A DNA stretch of 64,000 nt from Drosophila persimilis (Eukaryota > Arthropoda > Insecta > Diptera > Drosophilidae). Under the pieces are notes generated by a model. The model ran no database searches, was not told the DNA's origin, and was given only the letters and a program-made list of their open reading frames with translations. Positions 37,601 to 49,097 of the stretch are shown in pieces. The number at the start of each line of letters is the position of its first letter. Within the stretch, counting starts at the first letter, position 1. Location of the stretch: contig NW_020825288.1 of assembly GCF_003286085.1 (NCBI RefSeq), forward strand, positions 23,250,001 to 23,314,000, given 5' to 3'. The translations under genes were made by a program, and so were the position numbers.

Positions 37601-39381
37601 CCCCCAGCCACCATCTGTGTGCTGCAACCCCCCAAAACAATGGCCACCATTCTGTTGTAGTTGTTGCCCTGAAACATTTCCACTCCTTGCTTGTTGAAGC
37701 CTTTGAAATGTGTCTGCACTAGAGAGGAGAGAGGCGGAGGCACAGGCTGGGGCTGGGGCTGTGGCAGAGGTGAGGCTTTTGGGCGTATCCACTTCAATGG
37801 TAGGCAGAAAAATGCCTAAGCCTTTGCACTAGGCCGGGCTAATGGAGCCAGGAAGTGGCGCAACAGCAGCGCCAACAATAAGAACAAACAACAAACTACG
37901 ACAAAATCCATTAACCAACACAGAAACTGAGGGACAGCAAGCAGTGGGAGAGGAGCGAACGGACAGAAAGCAGTGGGAGAGGAGCGAATGGCGAGAGCCA
38001 GAAACAAAGGAGCAAGCAGGAGTACGACCAAGCGAGGAGGAGGAGACAGAAAGCAGGGTATGGGTAGAGCGTAGAGCAAGTAGTGCAGAAAGATGTTCAG
38101 CTTTTGTCGCGTCCTTGCTCCCAAATGACGACCCGACTCGCGATCAACATACATGTTGTGTCCATGACGCGGCACATCGATGCTCTGCTCTAATTTGTGT
38201 TTTGTGGTTTTGGACTGCTCCCAAAACCAGAAATCCTGCCCGTCGTTAATGCGATTTGCGGTCGACAATCAGACATTTGCAGGCCACAGCCACCGCAGTT
38301 CGTAGACCCCAAAATGCTGCACTGCCACTCCCTGGCCGCCCTGCACCTCCTCTTTCGTCCACTGAAAAATAGCCAAGAATCAGGAGAAATCTATGCCATG
38401 TTTTATTTTGGTGGTCCTGGGGCTGGGGCAAAAGAACGGATGTGCAGCATCTGCCCCGTGCAGCACCATCCACTTTCCACTTGCTACTGCAACTGCTGCT
38501 GCTGCTGCTGCCGCTTCTGTTGATTTCTGTGCCTCTTGTTTGCCAGAGGAAACACCGAAAAAATGTGCTTCATTCTCTGGCCGAATGCCAAACAAACTGC
38601 CAGCCACGCCTTCTTCTGCGCCCGAAACAAACGCAGGGCCCCTTGTCGCATAAGTTGCCCCCAGACTCCACACAGAGTGGAGGAGTACACTCCTCGATTC
38701 CACTTCTTTATCTCTCCGTAGTTCCTCCGACTGTGAAGCCACTCTGTATCATTTTTTCGAGTTTACATTTAATTAAAAGTAGCTTTTCACATACATATTT
38801 TCCCGTTTGCACGTGAAGCTATTTGTTCCAAAAGGGAGAATGTGGGGGGAGGGGCACTTGTGCAATTTCCATTTAACGGATGACTTCCGCTTCGGCAGGT
38901 GCTTCCTGTGTGAAATGGAAGATAGCTCCGACGCGAAGGGAAACTGTATGCACAGATAGGCATTCTGGCAATCCAATAAGGGATGGAATTTTCATTTTCA
39001 TATTACATTAACTTCATGAATAAAGTGGCTAAACGAACACTCGTACACTTTTTGAGCTGCATTCATTTGTGGAAGTGACTTTCCAGCTTACTTCCTTTGG
39101 ACTCTTCTTGGACTCACCTGCACTTGAAACATGGTAACCGAATCATCCAGCATTTGTATGCGGACGGTAAGCTTCTTGCCGCCGCGATGCCTGGGCGTTG
39201 AGGGGGTGCCGTCCACACCGGAGGGTGTGCTCAGCGAATGGGTCATCCGACCGCCGGGCAGACCTCCTGCCGGGCCACCGCCAGAGGCCAGGTCATAGTG
39301 ACGGCCACCGCCGCTGCCGCCGCCGCCACCGCCACCGCCTCCGGTGGATCGCGAGGCCGTGCCCATGTCGGCGAGGGACAT
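11512..39381 (-). CDS. Cdep: Cdep, FERM-RhoGEF-PH protein (FARP orthologue), short isoform
   Basis: The fly FARP1/2 relative: a FERM-domain scaffold that activates Rho-family GTPases at the cell cortex and synapses. Exons on the minus strand, in coding order: 39381-39118, 32200-31968, 31907-31686, 31611-31368, 31305-31145, 31070-30996, 29364-29258, 28962-28847, 28792-28516, 13632-12364, 12140-11660 and 11590-11512 (TAG). They total 3528 nt, or 1175 aa, with every junction in phase. Order of domains: Gly-rich N-terminus; FERM from about residue 69; FERM-adjacent SFRYSGKTQKQ; Ser-rich linker; DH about 660-850; PH1 about 880-985; PH2 about 1055-1165. The 6.9-kb first intron is the longest before exon 2. 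The splice models are mine. An alternative route uses the 11.3-kb exon described separately. Exons 8 and 9 could also be skipped, since exon 7 and exon 9 both end in phase 1. Confidence 0.85.
13633..16017 (-). other. Intron/3' UTR between the giant exon and the DH exon
   Basis: AT-rich and without coding potential on either strand. It must be intron in the short isoform, and its right part must be 3' UTR if the giant exon is terminal. Polyadenylation-type hexamers on the minus strand (TTTATT on the + strand) occur, e.g. 15624-15629. Simple repeats: (AT)n at about 15187-15213 and (CAT)n at about 15572-15595. Confidence 0.6.
16018..27308 (-). CDS. Cdep: Giant 11.3-kb alternative exon of Cdep (about 3763 residues)
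   Basis: A single uninterrupted frame reads from a strong acceptor (CTAAC branch-like site, pyrimidine tract, GCAG at 27309-27311) to a TAG at 16018-16020. It starts in the same phase that exon 9 leaves (TTA G joined to GT CTG), so exons 39381-28516 plus this exon give 4329 aa: FERM plus a vast disordered tail. Composition is Ser/Glu/Lys/Pro-rich. Landmarks include an acidic run (about 27095-26975), eight KSP-type repeats (23966-23895), a KKCxHSSHSE motif twice (about 18610-18480), Pro-rich putative SH3 ligands (about 17660-17380), and a polyQ run near 16176-16203. Codon use is clearly coding, with preferred third-base C/G. I see no enzyme domain. It replaces the DH-PH half, so this isoform would bind membrane/cortex without GEF activity. 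A weak internal donor at 16028 leaves open that it is a cassette. Confidence 0.85.
27309..28515 (-). other. Intron between Cdep exon 9 and the giant exon
   Basis: Begins (minus strand) with GTGAGT at 28515 and ends with GCAG at 27309. It contains a LINE reverse-transcriptase relic (27640-27935). The rest is AT-rich and shows no coding signal. Confidence 0.75.
27640..27935 (-). mobile_element. Non-LTR retrotransposon reverse-transcriptase relic
   Basis: Minus-strand translation, in more than one frame, gives pieces of a LINE RT. There is an ALYEVISVVE-like helix region, then the catalytic block AFLDIKGALNNF (about 27815-27779), which matches the family's AFLDIEGAFNN pattern, and LGANPSKTEL (about 27700-27670), which matches the G.NP.KTE motif. 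The YADD region between these should span well over a hundred residues but is missing, and the frame is broken, so the element is dead. It has the flavour of jockey/R1/I-type elements; the clade is undecided. Confidence 0.7.
28516..29364 (-). CDS. Cdep: Cdep exons 7-9, Ser-rich linker after the FERM domain
   Basis: Exon 7 is 29364-29258, exon 8 is 28962-28847 and exon 9 is 28792-28516. With the GTTTGT donor after exon 7, the frame runs from RSQSFRQGPLNASSRSQSHT through PIDTATWDYRNQ to QVTAAQVEIYQ and on to PGDHNL. It enters both the giant exon and the DH exon in phase. A second open frame runs through exons 8 and 9 (MGLSQSMQRLDDPFSDEEG, then SSHSSPGGDLSDEELCSG). It would be reached by the alternative donor GTATTT 5 nt farther on. 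The linker has no known domain. Exon boundaries are by eye; that of exon 7 is the least certain. Confidence 0.7.
29365..30995 (-). other. Intron between Cdep exons 6 and 7
   Basis: Contains poly-T runs (about 29421-29452), a (CA)n tract at about 30166-30185 and otherwise AT-rich sequence. No gene is supported in it on either strand. Confidence 0.7.
30996..32200 (-). CDS. Cdep: Cdep exons 2-6, FERM domain
   Basis: Five short exons (32200-31968, 31907-31686, 31611-31368, 31305-31145, 31070-30996) encode the FERM lobes: F1/F2 (LGRVLFEQVCRQLNLLEADY, then EYTRYLFCLQIKRDLATG), F3 (GMKMHPGKDVEGVPLNLAVA, then HPEGYGYYKDTVEFFFEGR, and NECKNFWKKCVENHGFFR) and the FERM-adjacent SFRYSGKTQKQIIEF. All junctions are GT-AG and in phase. 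The HPEGYGYYKDT junction fixes the donor GTAAAT after 31368, because it gives the same spacing as vertebrate FARP. This lobe binds phosphoinositides and membrane-protein tails in the family. Confidence 0.93.
32201..39117 (-). other. Large first intron of Cdep
   Basis: Spans 6.9 kb from GTGAGT after 39118 to the acceptor before 32200. No nested gene is supported; the many short open frames lack family resemblance. Within it are a perfect (CCCTAA)3 at 35130-35147, a degenerate ACTGCTTT-rich repeat (about 36740-37110), a 29-bp tandem pair at 37932-37988 and a GGACAGGACAT direct pair near 33730-33770. It probably holds enhancers, but none can be named from sequence. Confidence 0.6.
36740..37110. 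repeat. Degenerate tandem-like ACTGCTTT-rich repeat
   Basis: The words CTGCTTT, TTTTCCCTCT.AAACTG and AATACTGATTTTC(A/G)CT recur with a spacing of about 120-150 bp. This suggests two or three decayed copies of a local duplication. No match to a known element was recognised. Confidence 0.5.
39118..39381 (-). CDS. Cdep: Cdep first coding exon
   Basis: ATG at 39381-39379 starts MSLADMGTASRSTGGGG, a Gly-rich N-terminus with a run of glycines, then TPSTPRHRGGKKLTVRIQML and DDSVTMFQVQ, the first strand of the FERM F1 lobe. The exon is exactly 88 codons and ends at a GTGAGT donor. The following exon starts GCC AAA GCT TTG GGT, in frame. The upstream bases on the minus strand are the presumed 5' UTR; its transcription start was not located. 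Confidence 0.9.
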
Positions 39382-42289
39382 TTTGTAGACGAGAATTTTG
39401 GGGGATTACGGCTGGAATAAGACTCGGTTGACTCCGATCTGTGGCATAGATCGAGGGTCTGTCTGCTGCCTTCTTTGGCTCTGTCTGTTGTCTCTTGTCT
39501 TCTTTAGGAGTTTCTTTTAAATGCTTTAAACATGGAATGCTACTGGGGGTTTCTTCGTTTGTTTGTATTTCGTTTCGTTAATTGAATTTCAGCTGTCTCT
39601 TCGCTTCTGTTTTTTTTTTATCTGCCTCTGTTTTTGTAACTGTAACTGTATCTGTATCTTTATCTGTGTCTGTGGGCTTTAATTCGATTTCATTTCGTAT
39701 CCAGAAAAGAACAATAACAGAACAAATTGGAAGCTATAACGCCACACACCACACACACACACACGCACACGTTCTCACATGTGTTTCACATTTGCCATGT
39801 CTTCGGGTGCGGATTCGGATTCGGATTCGAATTCGGATACGTTCTGGTGCGTTCCGACGATGCCTCTTGACTTCCCTCTGGCATTATTCGCGCAGAGAGC
39901 CAAAGATATATATTCGTTTCGTTTTGAAATCGGCTTTACGGCGTTCAGCATGTGCTTGGGCCACTCGTGGATTTCCTCATCTCAGTTCTTCCTCGGACTG
40001 GCCATCGTTTTCCTATAAAGATTGAGAGAGAAAATATGTTAGTCGTAATTTTAAGTGCAGTGGAAAAGATGGAAATTCATAAGCTCTTCGGTTTGGATTA
40101 TCAGTGGGTTCTGTTCTGCTGGTTTATGTTCATAAAATATGGGACAAGGCATTATGAGAGAAACTTTTATACGCGTCATGTGGCAGCACCCCTCGGTCGA
40201 TATGCGTTTCTGCGTGGAAGCATCCCCTGGGCTACTGGATGTGGCAGCCATTGCATCAGAGAAAGCCCATGGAGCCCATGTTTTGAATAGTTCTTATATT
40301 TTTACCAAAGAAAACACACTTCTCTACTTTTCCTTTCCCATATCGCACGATCTTCCACGGACAAATCTCATTAAATTTCAAATAAATCACAATCATGGCC
40401 ATGTTTCTTTTCATATTTCCAAAGCCCTATATCTCAGGATCGTGAAGTTTCAAAAGAAATCGAAATAATCGTCTTGGAAATGTATCAAACGCCTTGCCAA
40501 AAGTGGGCGTGGACCCACTCAGAGACAGACTTCACAAGACAGAGTCTTGGATGGAAAACCATTCCTCAGGCCTCGCACAATAAGATGACAGTCGACAGTG
40601 GGCGAGCATCTCTCGCTGGGGCTGGGGGCTGGGGGCTGGGCCGAAACCCATTCGACTATTGAGAAATTAAAAGCACATAAAAAACAGCCAAAACAATGAC
40701 CCAAATAAATGCCTGTCAGGGGAATTATTTAAAACATTAAAAGCCCATAAAAATGGGAAATTGTGGAAATATGGAAAGAAGAAAATTAGGGAAAACACCT
40801 GTGAAAAAATAAATAGGCTTATCACGACGAGCGGGCCCAGAAGCGGCACGAAATCAAATGGAATGGACATGGAATGGAAGTGGAAGTGGAAGTACGAGTG
40901 TAACTTCTGGTTTGCCGCCGAATCAGGTTTGATGCGGCACCGCCTACCCACGTGGCGGCTGCCGGCCCACGCGTTGGATCGCATCCGAGAAAAGAAACTT
41001 CCAGCCTACATACAAAAGCAGTCTTAGAGATGCAGATTGATTGAGGACTGGGGAGATGGAGCTTGGCGCCCAATTACTATGTGGGACGCGAGACGAGAAG
41101 CGTTTTCGTAGAAGCGAAATATAATAATAAAATATGGGAAAATTATGAACAAGAAGTCGTCTTCCAAGCCACACCGTCCTCCTGTCCGCTCTGTGTCCAT
41201 TTATTTATGGTTTTGTGGCTCGTAAATTTAAATGCGAACGTGGCCAAACGGCGGGCTGTCAATTTGCAAAAGACGGAGAGAGATACACACAGGATGCCCC
41301 CAGTCGCCAGGCACTTCCATGCGGTTGAATGGGGCGTGAAATGTGTGAATTTACGATGCGATATGAGAATACTCGTATCTTGTCCGCCGCCAGAGTCGGG
41401 GGGGGCGGTGGGCAGGTTCTCCTCAGGCCGATGATAACCACGGAGACAAGCGTTGACATCGTTCAATGACCCACAGAGATGATCTTCATTCACTGAGAAG
41501 GTTCTGATAACAAAATGCATATACTCCAGAGACCGATAGGGATAGGCAGACTGAAGAACTCTCCTTCTCTCTGTGAAGTTGTGGCTTTTCTGTTCGCATA
41601 AGTCACGTTTTGTCATAAATAACACACAAATGATTATCATGTGGCCTCTTCAATCACATTTCTACAGATAAAATGCGGGCAGTGCTCTCCGCCTTTTGTC
41701 TTTTGGCGAATTCTGGGATGATTAATGTGGAAGAGACCGCGAAAAATCCTTGGAACAGATAGAAAATGAGAAGACTTTGAAGTCTCCCTTGAAGGAGAGT
41801 TCTAGCATTCGAAACTCCTTCTGTTCTTTGTAGCCTTTCAATCGCTTTCCACCGATTTGGTCTCAATCTTTGGTGGACCACTTCTCTTCTCTGTTGATCC
41901 TTAATCATAAAAGACACACACTGAGAGAACACCTTAAACGGCAGCGGCATCAAGACGTTGCCGCAATATTAATGATGCTCGACAATTTATGGACAAGTCG
42001 CTAGAAGCGGTCTCTGGCAGCCACTGGTCTCCGGTCCGGTCTCTCGGGGAGCACTGAAAGCAGTGCTAGAATGGGGTTACAGTACCGCTTGATGAGCCAC
42101 CAACTTGGGCCACGGCAAGGCTATATCTATGTCCACTCGTATCTGTTGGCCTTATTGGCCGGCCTGGCATACTCTTCGGCATTCCATAAACTTCAGATTG
42201 GCGAATGATGTGCTCTGTGGCTTCTGGCTGTCCCCTGTGGCTGGGCTCCAAAACTGGAGGCATGAAGAAGTTTTTAACCAGTTTCCCCA

Positions 42290-42296
<7 letters not shown>

Positions 42297-42321
<25 letters not shown>

Positions 42322-42322
42322 C
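42297..42322. repeat. (CT)n microsatellite
   Basis: An uninterrupted CT run following a C-rich stretch, on the + strand. GAGA-type sequence on the other strand could bind GAGA factor, though at this length it is more simply a microsatellite. Confidence 0.9.
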
Positions 42323-43454
42323 TTTTGAATCCGTGTGACCCAAAAAATGTTGTGTGTGTGTCCCCATCAAAGTTTTATGACTTTTATATACTATGGAGTG
42401 ACATAAATTCATGGCTCTTTAATTAAGTTTCCGCCTGCCATTTTGCCATTCTGGCACTTTGGGTGTCTCTCCGTTGGCTAAGGTCGGGAAAAGGGCGTGG
42501 TTTTCCCTGCTTTTGAATGCATTTCATGGAATTTTATTTGCCTACACATCTGAGAATTCGTTCAAAGTATTTTCCACACAAAATATTCCATTAACAATGA
42601 AGTTTTTCATAGGAAAAACATTCCACAAACTCTTTTCTAATTTCTACAGAATTGTTTTGTATCTTCTATATATTTAGAGATTTCTTTTAGGAATTTCCCA
42701 ATTTTCAGAGTGTTTCCCCTCCCCTAATATTTCATTGATTAAAACTCTCTTGCAATTCATCATAAATCATCTCCATAGATATACAAATCCATCATATATG
42801 ATATTGGATACCAAATAATTGACAATATCAATTCGAAATGTCAATAATAATTTTCTTTTGAATTGCTTATAGAAGAGTTTTCCCCCTCCACTCCAATCCA
42901 CTCCTCTCCAATGCCCTGCTTTTAGTTCGTTTTTGTCATCGTTTAAATTGAAACAATCTCAATCTCTCTGCACTGAGAGGCATCTTTGTATCTGTGATGG
43001 CAAATGCATCTCAATTAAAATGTATCTCGAGCATCTTTCATAATTCCGCTGCCAAACGAGAAGATGAATCACTTGGGGCCGTTTCCATTCCAAGAAATAT
43101 GTATGTACAGCAGGCCAAAGCCCCTGCCCTGCCGAAAGAACAACAATTGTTGTGGATGGATGTTTGTATAGGGCCAAAAGCCAGCGCGAAAGATATAGTA
43201 GATATTCTTTTTACAGCCCACATGGTGGCTGCAACTCCATCTGTCTGTCTGGTTGTGTGTTTTTTTTTTCACGTTTCACAGCGGTTTATAAATAAAATGC
43301 ACCGAACAGAGAGTGTATTTTATGTGTGTGCCCGAGCCTGAATATAAAAGGATGCACTCCGCCGTCTGACGGATGGACGTTCCTCAGATGTGCTACTGCT
43401 TGCTGCCGGCGAGTGCATTTCAAAGTCAACTCTTTTTAGCCGTCAGCGGGACGG

Positions 43455-43481
43455 CACTGCACTGCACTGCACTGCACTGCC
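43455..43481. repeat. (ACTGC)n pentanucleotide repeat
   Basis: Five head-to-tail ACTGC units by eye, in otherwise unique sequence upstream of Cdep. Confidence 0.9.
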
Positions 43482-44343
43482 TTTAGTGCAGTTCATTAAA
43501 ATATTTATTTAAAGTTTCCCCCGCAACGGAGCCTCGACCAGAAACCAGGAACAGCACCATCATCCCATCAGTTGCTCTTTTTTTATACGACTCGAAGACT
43601 CTTTGTTTATCATTGGATTATATATACAGTGCAGGGCCTTACTTTATGGCACACACACACAGAGAGTCCTCTCTGCACATGTGTGTCCCTTCATCGTCTG
43701 ATCTTTTTTGTTGTTTTTTTGTACTTGTCAGCGGATAATATTCCACAGAATCTGCATCTCTTAATTGCTATCTGGCTCTGGCAGGCATCGTCCTATGGAA
43801 ACCTTTGTTCGCCATAAGAAGTACTTTAATTTTAGTTTTAATGGAACCCATAGAAGCTGCAAGTGTCTCTCCAGAGGTTCCAGACAGCCAGAAGTGTACT
43901 CCAAGCCACCGACTGCTTTGAAGATATTTTCACCTCAACGACTATAAACAAAAAGATTTGCTAATATGCAAAACGAACCACGAACTCGTGGGGGAGACGT
44001 GCGGGGGGGGGAAACCACTCATAAATAGACACAACAAAACGCAATTGAAAATGCCGAACGAAATCAATTAGTATTGTCGTTAGGTAGCTCCACAGATACA
44101 GATACATACAAGAGCCCTGCATGAACGGGGGAAAATAAATGTCGTTGACAGCCGGACAACACTTTGACTGAACAAACAAGTGGCTCTGGTTATTGATTAG
44201 ACAGTCGGGCAGTAGACCCCTCCCCTCTACCGCCCTTTTTCCATGGCGGACAAGCACTTTCATGGAATTTACAACAAATTATAGCAATTTGTTGGACAAA
44301 GTCAAGATACAGAATGGCAGAATTTGCAAGTAAAAAGAATAAG

Positions 44344-44398
44344 CAGGGGGGAGGCGGGAGGCGGTTGGCAGGAGGCGGGAGGCAGGAGGCGGGAGACA
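44344..44398. repeat. G-rich minisatellite
   Basis: Repeats of GGAGGCGGGAGGC(A/G) type. Runs of two to six G make it a plausible quadruplex-forming stretch on the + strand. Confidence 0.75.
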
Positions 44399-45381
44399 GT
44401 GCAAAAAAGTTCTTGAGATGAGGTGACAGCCTTGTCGCAGAACACTTGACTGACATTTTCAACGAGTACAAAGAAACGGGTTAAGGATAAAGCCCAAGTA
44501 CAGTAGAGCCAAAGCTAACAGCAGGAGGACAATCGATATGCGGATGTTGCGGGAAACTTCGTTAGAAGAACAATCAAATGTACGGAAAAAGAGTCAAATA
44601 GCATTTCCACTCTCTGATCTCGAAGACATATCCTTATCCAAGGGGACTTCCTTCTCTGAATGGACTTCTTAGCGAACATCTGCTGTGATAGCCGACGGCA
44701 ACCATACATTCACATCCACTGTTATGCAGAAAACTTTCATCTGCCCATGAGATAGGGCTGTGCCAAACATATGGCTCTACAGATAATGCCCCATAACCCC
44801 ATTAAGTCCGATGCGATTAGAGCATCGATCGTACAACACCTGAAATTATGACAGTCCCTGGCAATCTCAAATGACGAGCTCCCGTCATCCCTATCGCATA
44901 TCCACTGTAACCCTCGGACAAGCGATCCCTACACTGTGTCGGTGTGTGCGTGTATGTGTGTGTGCAACCATGGCTAAGCAGCACTTGAAATTGTCCTCAA
45001 TTTGTATGCAGCACAAGTCAAGAGACCGCCGTCGGAGCCGACACAAGATACATTTTGAATTTATGAGTATGCTGCCCCGAAACGGAAATGGAAATCGTTT
45101 TATGCTTTTGACCAAAGCCAAAGCCAAAAAAAAAGGGGAAACCTGTTAACGAGTGTAAATCACAGCCGAAACCCAACCGAAAGACAACAGATTTCAATTA
45201 GACCTCTGGAAAAACAAAAACCGAAGAGAAAACAAAGGCAAAACAAATTCAATGAATGCAAGTGCCTCTCCCCCCCCTGCCGACCCGGCCCGGCCCTAGC
45301 ATTGGGCCACCCTCACCCATCCCCTCCCGGCACAGAAAGCCAACAAAGCGTATTGAGATCGCAAATAAATAATGTATGGCC

Positions 45382-45410
45382 TGAGAGAGAGAGAGAGAGA
45401 GAGATAGAGA
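45382..45410. repeat. (GA)n microsatellite
   Basis: A run of about eleven GA units, ending GATAGAGATGGAGA. Confidence 0.9.
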
Positions 45411-48400
45411 TGGAGACTCAGAAGTTTGCTTGCAACTTAATTTGCTTTGCCCCATTGAGGCCTGGGGACTGTCAGCAGGCTTTTGTATCTGTGTAGCTTT
45501 GAGATACACGTACAGACGGACTCAATGTTGACCCATTTCATCTGCACGATTAACTCGTTCTCTTTTGGCCCCAAGTTTGATTCGCCTTCCACCACCGCAA
45601 CGTGTGATATTTCTATGTTTGAACTCTGCATCCGTGTTGTGTTTGCCTAGACTTTTGCCATACATGGTCCGACCTATCCATTGGATACATTTCGTATAGT
45701 ATCTCACGCGACGGAAACACTCTTATTGGGTTAGGAACGTGTACGAAGTTTTCATTTGGACCACTTTACAATCTAGTTTCTACAACAAGTTGGATGCCAA
45801 TACAGAATATATGATCGCCAAGACCCTTGATCAGATATTATTATACGTTTTTAAGAACCAGTTCTAAGCTGAGAGCGGCTGAAAGCCGTTTGATTATCAT
45901 GAAAATTTATTTTCCAATCATCATATTCGTTATGAAAACCATAATTAAGACGACTTTTAATCCACTTCTAGCGCGAGCTTTGTAATCTTGAAGTTGAAAT
46001 TAAACTGCTTATTAATAATTTGTTTTAAATATAATTTAGATTGGTTAGAGGGTTTAGAGGTGCCGTATAATTTTCAATAGAAAAACAAAATACATGAGAA
46101 TGCAATTGATTTTACTTTAGAGTCAATCTACCCCATAAAATTCCTCTATTTGCACTGCAAATAGTAATCTCTGTAAGGGCTGGCCTGCCGTTCCCCCATT
46201 ATTATTTCATTCATTTCCTTGCCGACTCGTGATCGAGACCCGATAAAATGCATGTGTCCCCTTTCTAGATTTCAAATTGAGCATGAAAATCTGTGGATGA
46301 TGATGTCAGCAGAAGGGAGGCGGGGGATAGGTGGAGTTGCCAAAATAACGAAAAAATAATAAATAAAATCAACAGAAAAAAAAGAGGTAGAAAAAAAGCG
46401 AAGCAGCTATGCCAACAAACGGGTCTTTTTAACAGCCACAGCGCTTCGGACTCAGTCAAGTGTTGTCGTCGCTTGCTTATCTCTGTCCCGACCCGTCCCG
46501 TCCCGTCCCTCCGCTGCCCTACCCTACCCCCTGGCAACCCTACAACACACACACACACGCACCACACACTCGTGTATGTAGAAAAACTGATAACGAAGTG
46601 CGCTCCGAAGCATGTAAGCGGTCGTGTGTAAATAGGAGAGCAGCAATACTCTACACCCCACCCCCATCTCACTGGCAGGCCACCTGCCGCCTGCCCTCTT
46701 TTACCCATCGTTTATCTATTTGATTGTTGTCTGTTTCGGAACACCGTTATAGGAACTCACTCTCTGGTGCTGTAACTGTGTTCTGGGTCTGTTTTATGTG
46801 TCTTATCAATCTTTGAACCGTTATCTACAAGTTTGTGTTTTCGTTCTCGTTCTCTTTATTTCTCTTTTTTGCACTACCAATATCGAGGAATATGCGGACA
46901 TGTCCCGTCATTATGCAAAACCAGATAAAGAATATGCTGACATCATACCGAAAATAAAGAATGGTAATAAATAGGGTTCTAAATTACCATTAACAGTACT
47001 ATTAGATGTATTATTTGAAGAGGTTAGAGGTGTGAGTTCTATACTATCCATTTGAAGCTTTGATTAATGAAATAAGCTGCTTCCCATCTACCGCTCACTC
47101 TCAAGAATGATAATATCCTTAATCACATCTTACGGCAAAAATCTAATACAATATAGATCCAGAACAGCATTAAAGAAAGCTTGAAACGAAAGGGAAAATC
47201 CATGGGAAAAACCAGCTTAACACGCAGGAAAAGAGCAGAATCCACGGCGATAGAAAGAGAAAAACAACGAGAGTGCATGAGTAAAGGAGAGCGAGATACA
47301 AGAATAGAGAGGGAGAGCATGCATAATGGGTGGGTGGCGCTGCTCAAACAAATGCAATGACCTGAATTTGGAGCATTTTGTGCAAGAAAATGTGGCAAAG
47401 GGGCGCCGGGAAGAATGCGAGAAAAAGCGGCAGCAGAAGGACAAGAAAACACAAGTGTTTGAAATATAAGAAAACGTAAGATTTTCGAAATAAGTCCACG
47501 GAAACTTACATTTAGGACAACAAATTGTCACCCCCACCGTTTAAAAAAAAATAATTAACAAATGTTCCCTAGATTCTCTTCATTTGAATCCCCATTCACA
47601 ACCATCTCTCACTGAAAAGGGTTATTCCCCCACTCCCCCTACAAAGTTTACGGTACAAATATTAAAAAAAAAAAACCCGTAAACATGTGTTGCCAAAAAC
47701 ATAATAAAATTGAAGAAAAGGCGCGGCAACTGCGACGCTAGCGTCTGCGTCGACGTCAACGGCGCAGGCGACAAGTGTTTACAAAAAATTTCGGGGCCGA
47801 AAACTGTAACTGTAATTCTTGTTGCCCCTGCCCCTGCCCCACGTCCCCTGCTGCGCATGAATGTATGCGTATGCCATGGCGTGTCCTTGTGCCTAACACA
47901 ACAAAAGCAGCAGAAGCAGCAACAGCAACAGCAGGAGTGCGAAGGAGAGAGAAAGCAGAGAAGTGACTGAGTAAAGTGTTGAGGGGGGCCCAGGCCACGG
48001 TATATTCACAAGAAGGTCAGGAAGTCCAAGAAAACGGTCTCCAATCGGCAGCGTATACTGACAATACCGTGAAGTAGGAATTTAACATACTTTTTCCACA
48101 ACAAATCACTGCTTTTTTATAATTAAGCGTTCACAAAAAAGCAACTATAATGCTAATTTGCGAATCCCTCACCCCACATAAATCTACCTTGCAAAGGGCC
48201 ACCCACTCATTTTGCTGTTGTCAAAGTCTACACTTGCCTTTGGGTTCGCTTTCCTCTCTCTTTCTCTCTTTGCCAATCCAGCATTCCTTTCCGCGAGGGG
48301 GGAGTGGAGTGGTTGTGCGTAAGCGCGGGGAAAGCAGAGCAGGGTGTGCGGTGGTTTGGGGTGTGTTCCGGAATTTACGTGCTTATTGAATTTTCAGCCC

Positions 48401-48867
48401 AAAAACGAGTTGCGCAAAAAAGAACCAAGAGCTGGGCTGAGGCTGTTGAGCGGCAATTAATTTCAATTAAATTAAGATCCGGGGCTAGAAATTTCTCATG
48501 GATTTTTGGCTGTTGCTCCGGTTTTCTTCTTTTGCGATGCTGCGCCCTTCACACAAAAACATATATACACACAATAGAGCGAGAACTTAGGGAACTTTTT
48601 ACGCATAAAAATTTTATCAAGTGACAAACTGAAAAAAACGCGCCCTCGAGCAAATGAACGGTGAAAAACCATCGGGTACACACTATTTTCTTTTGTCAAT
48701 CGCTGTATTCCACTTGCACGCTAATTTTGTCCACTGTTCGAAGGCTTGCAACGCGTTAATAGATGCAATTTTATTGCATTTCTGCTGAGGATTGGCTGCG
48801 GCGACCCGTGTGTAGAAATTTCTCGTCCCGCTCACGACAACGCCATTTTTCTTTTGAGCCAGCTGAG

Positions 48868-49030
48868 GAGTGTGACCGTTTAAGAGTAATCACACACCTT
48901 GCAATGAAATACTGAAATCGAAATCGATGACCGGGTTTTCTCAGCTGATTTTAGCCCGATAACCGAAGTCTGGAATCGATAAAGGCTGTTTCTTAGATGC
49001 ATATTTGCGGTATATTGAAAAGTGTGACCT
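48868..49030. promoter_or_regulatory. Motif 1/motif 6 promoter cluster (left unit)
   Basis: GAGTGTGACCG at 48868-48878 (reverse complement CGGTCACACTC), GGTATATT at 49009-49016 and AAGTGTGACCT at 49020-49030, with TCGAT elements between. This is a housekeeping-type core promoter next to the decayed gene at 49100. An identical set is in the right unit. Confidence 0.5.
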
Positions 49031-49097
49031 TCTATTTCTGTATTCAAAACCATACCAAAATCATAGAAAGACAACTGAAAGATCCTGGAACGTCGCG

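Larger units (their letters stand above)
39382..48399. other. Cdep upstream/5' region, no gene supported
   Basis: Nine kilobases with only short, repeat-rich frames on both strands. It presumably includes Cdep 5' UTR, promoter and regulatory DNA. Simple sequence is frequent: (CA)n near 39745-39770, (CT)n 42297-42322, (ACTGC)n 43455-43481, a G-rich GGAGGCGGGAGGC minisatellite 44344-44398 and (GA)n 45382-45410. A TATAAAAGG at about 43344 could be a promoter, but no exon follows. A CpG-rich palindrome cluster (GACGCTAGCGTC) lies near 47733. Confidence 0.5.

Noticed and set aside
43340-43400. TATAAAAGG box as a promoter
   Set aside because: A good TATA word but no convincing initiator, exon or splice donor downstream.
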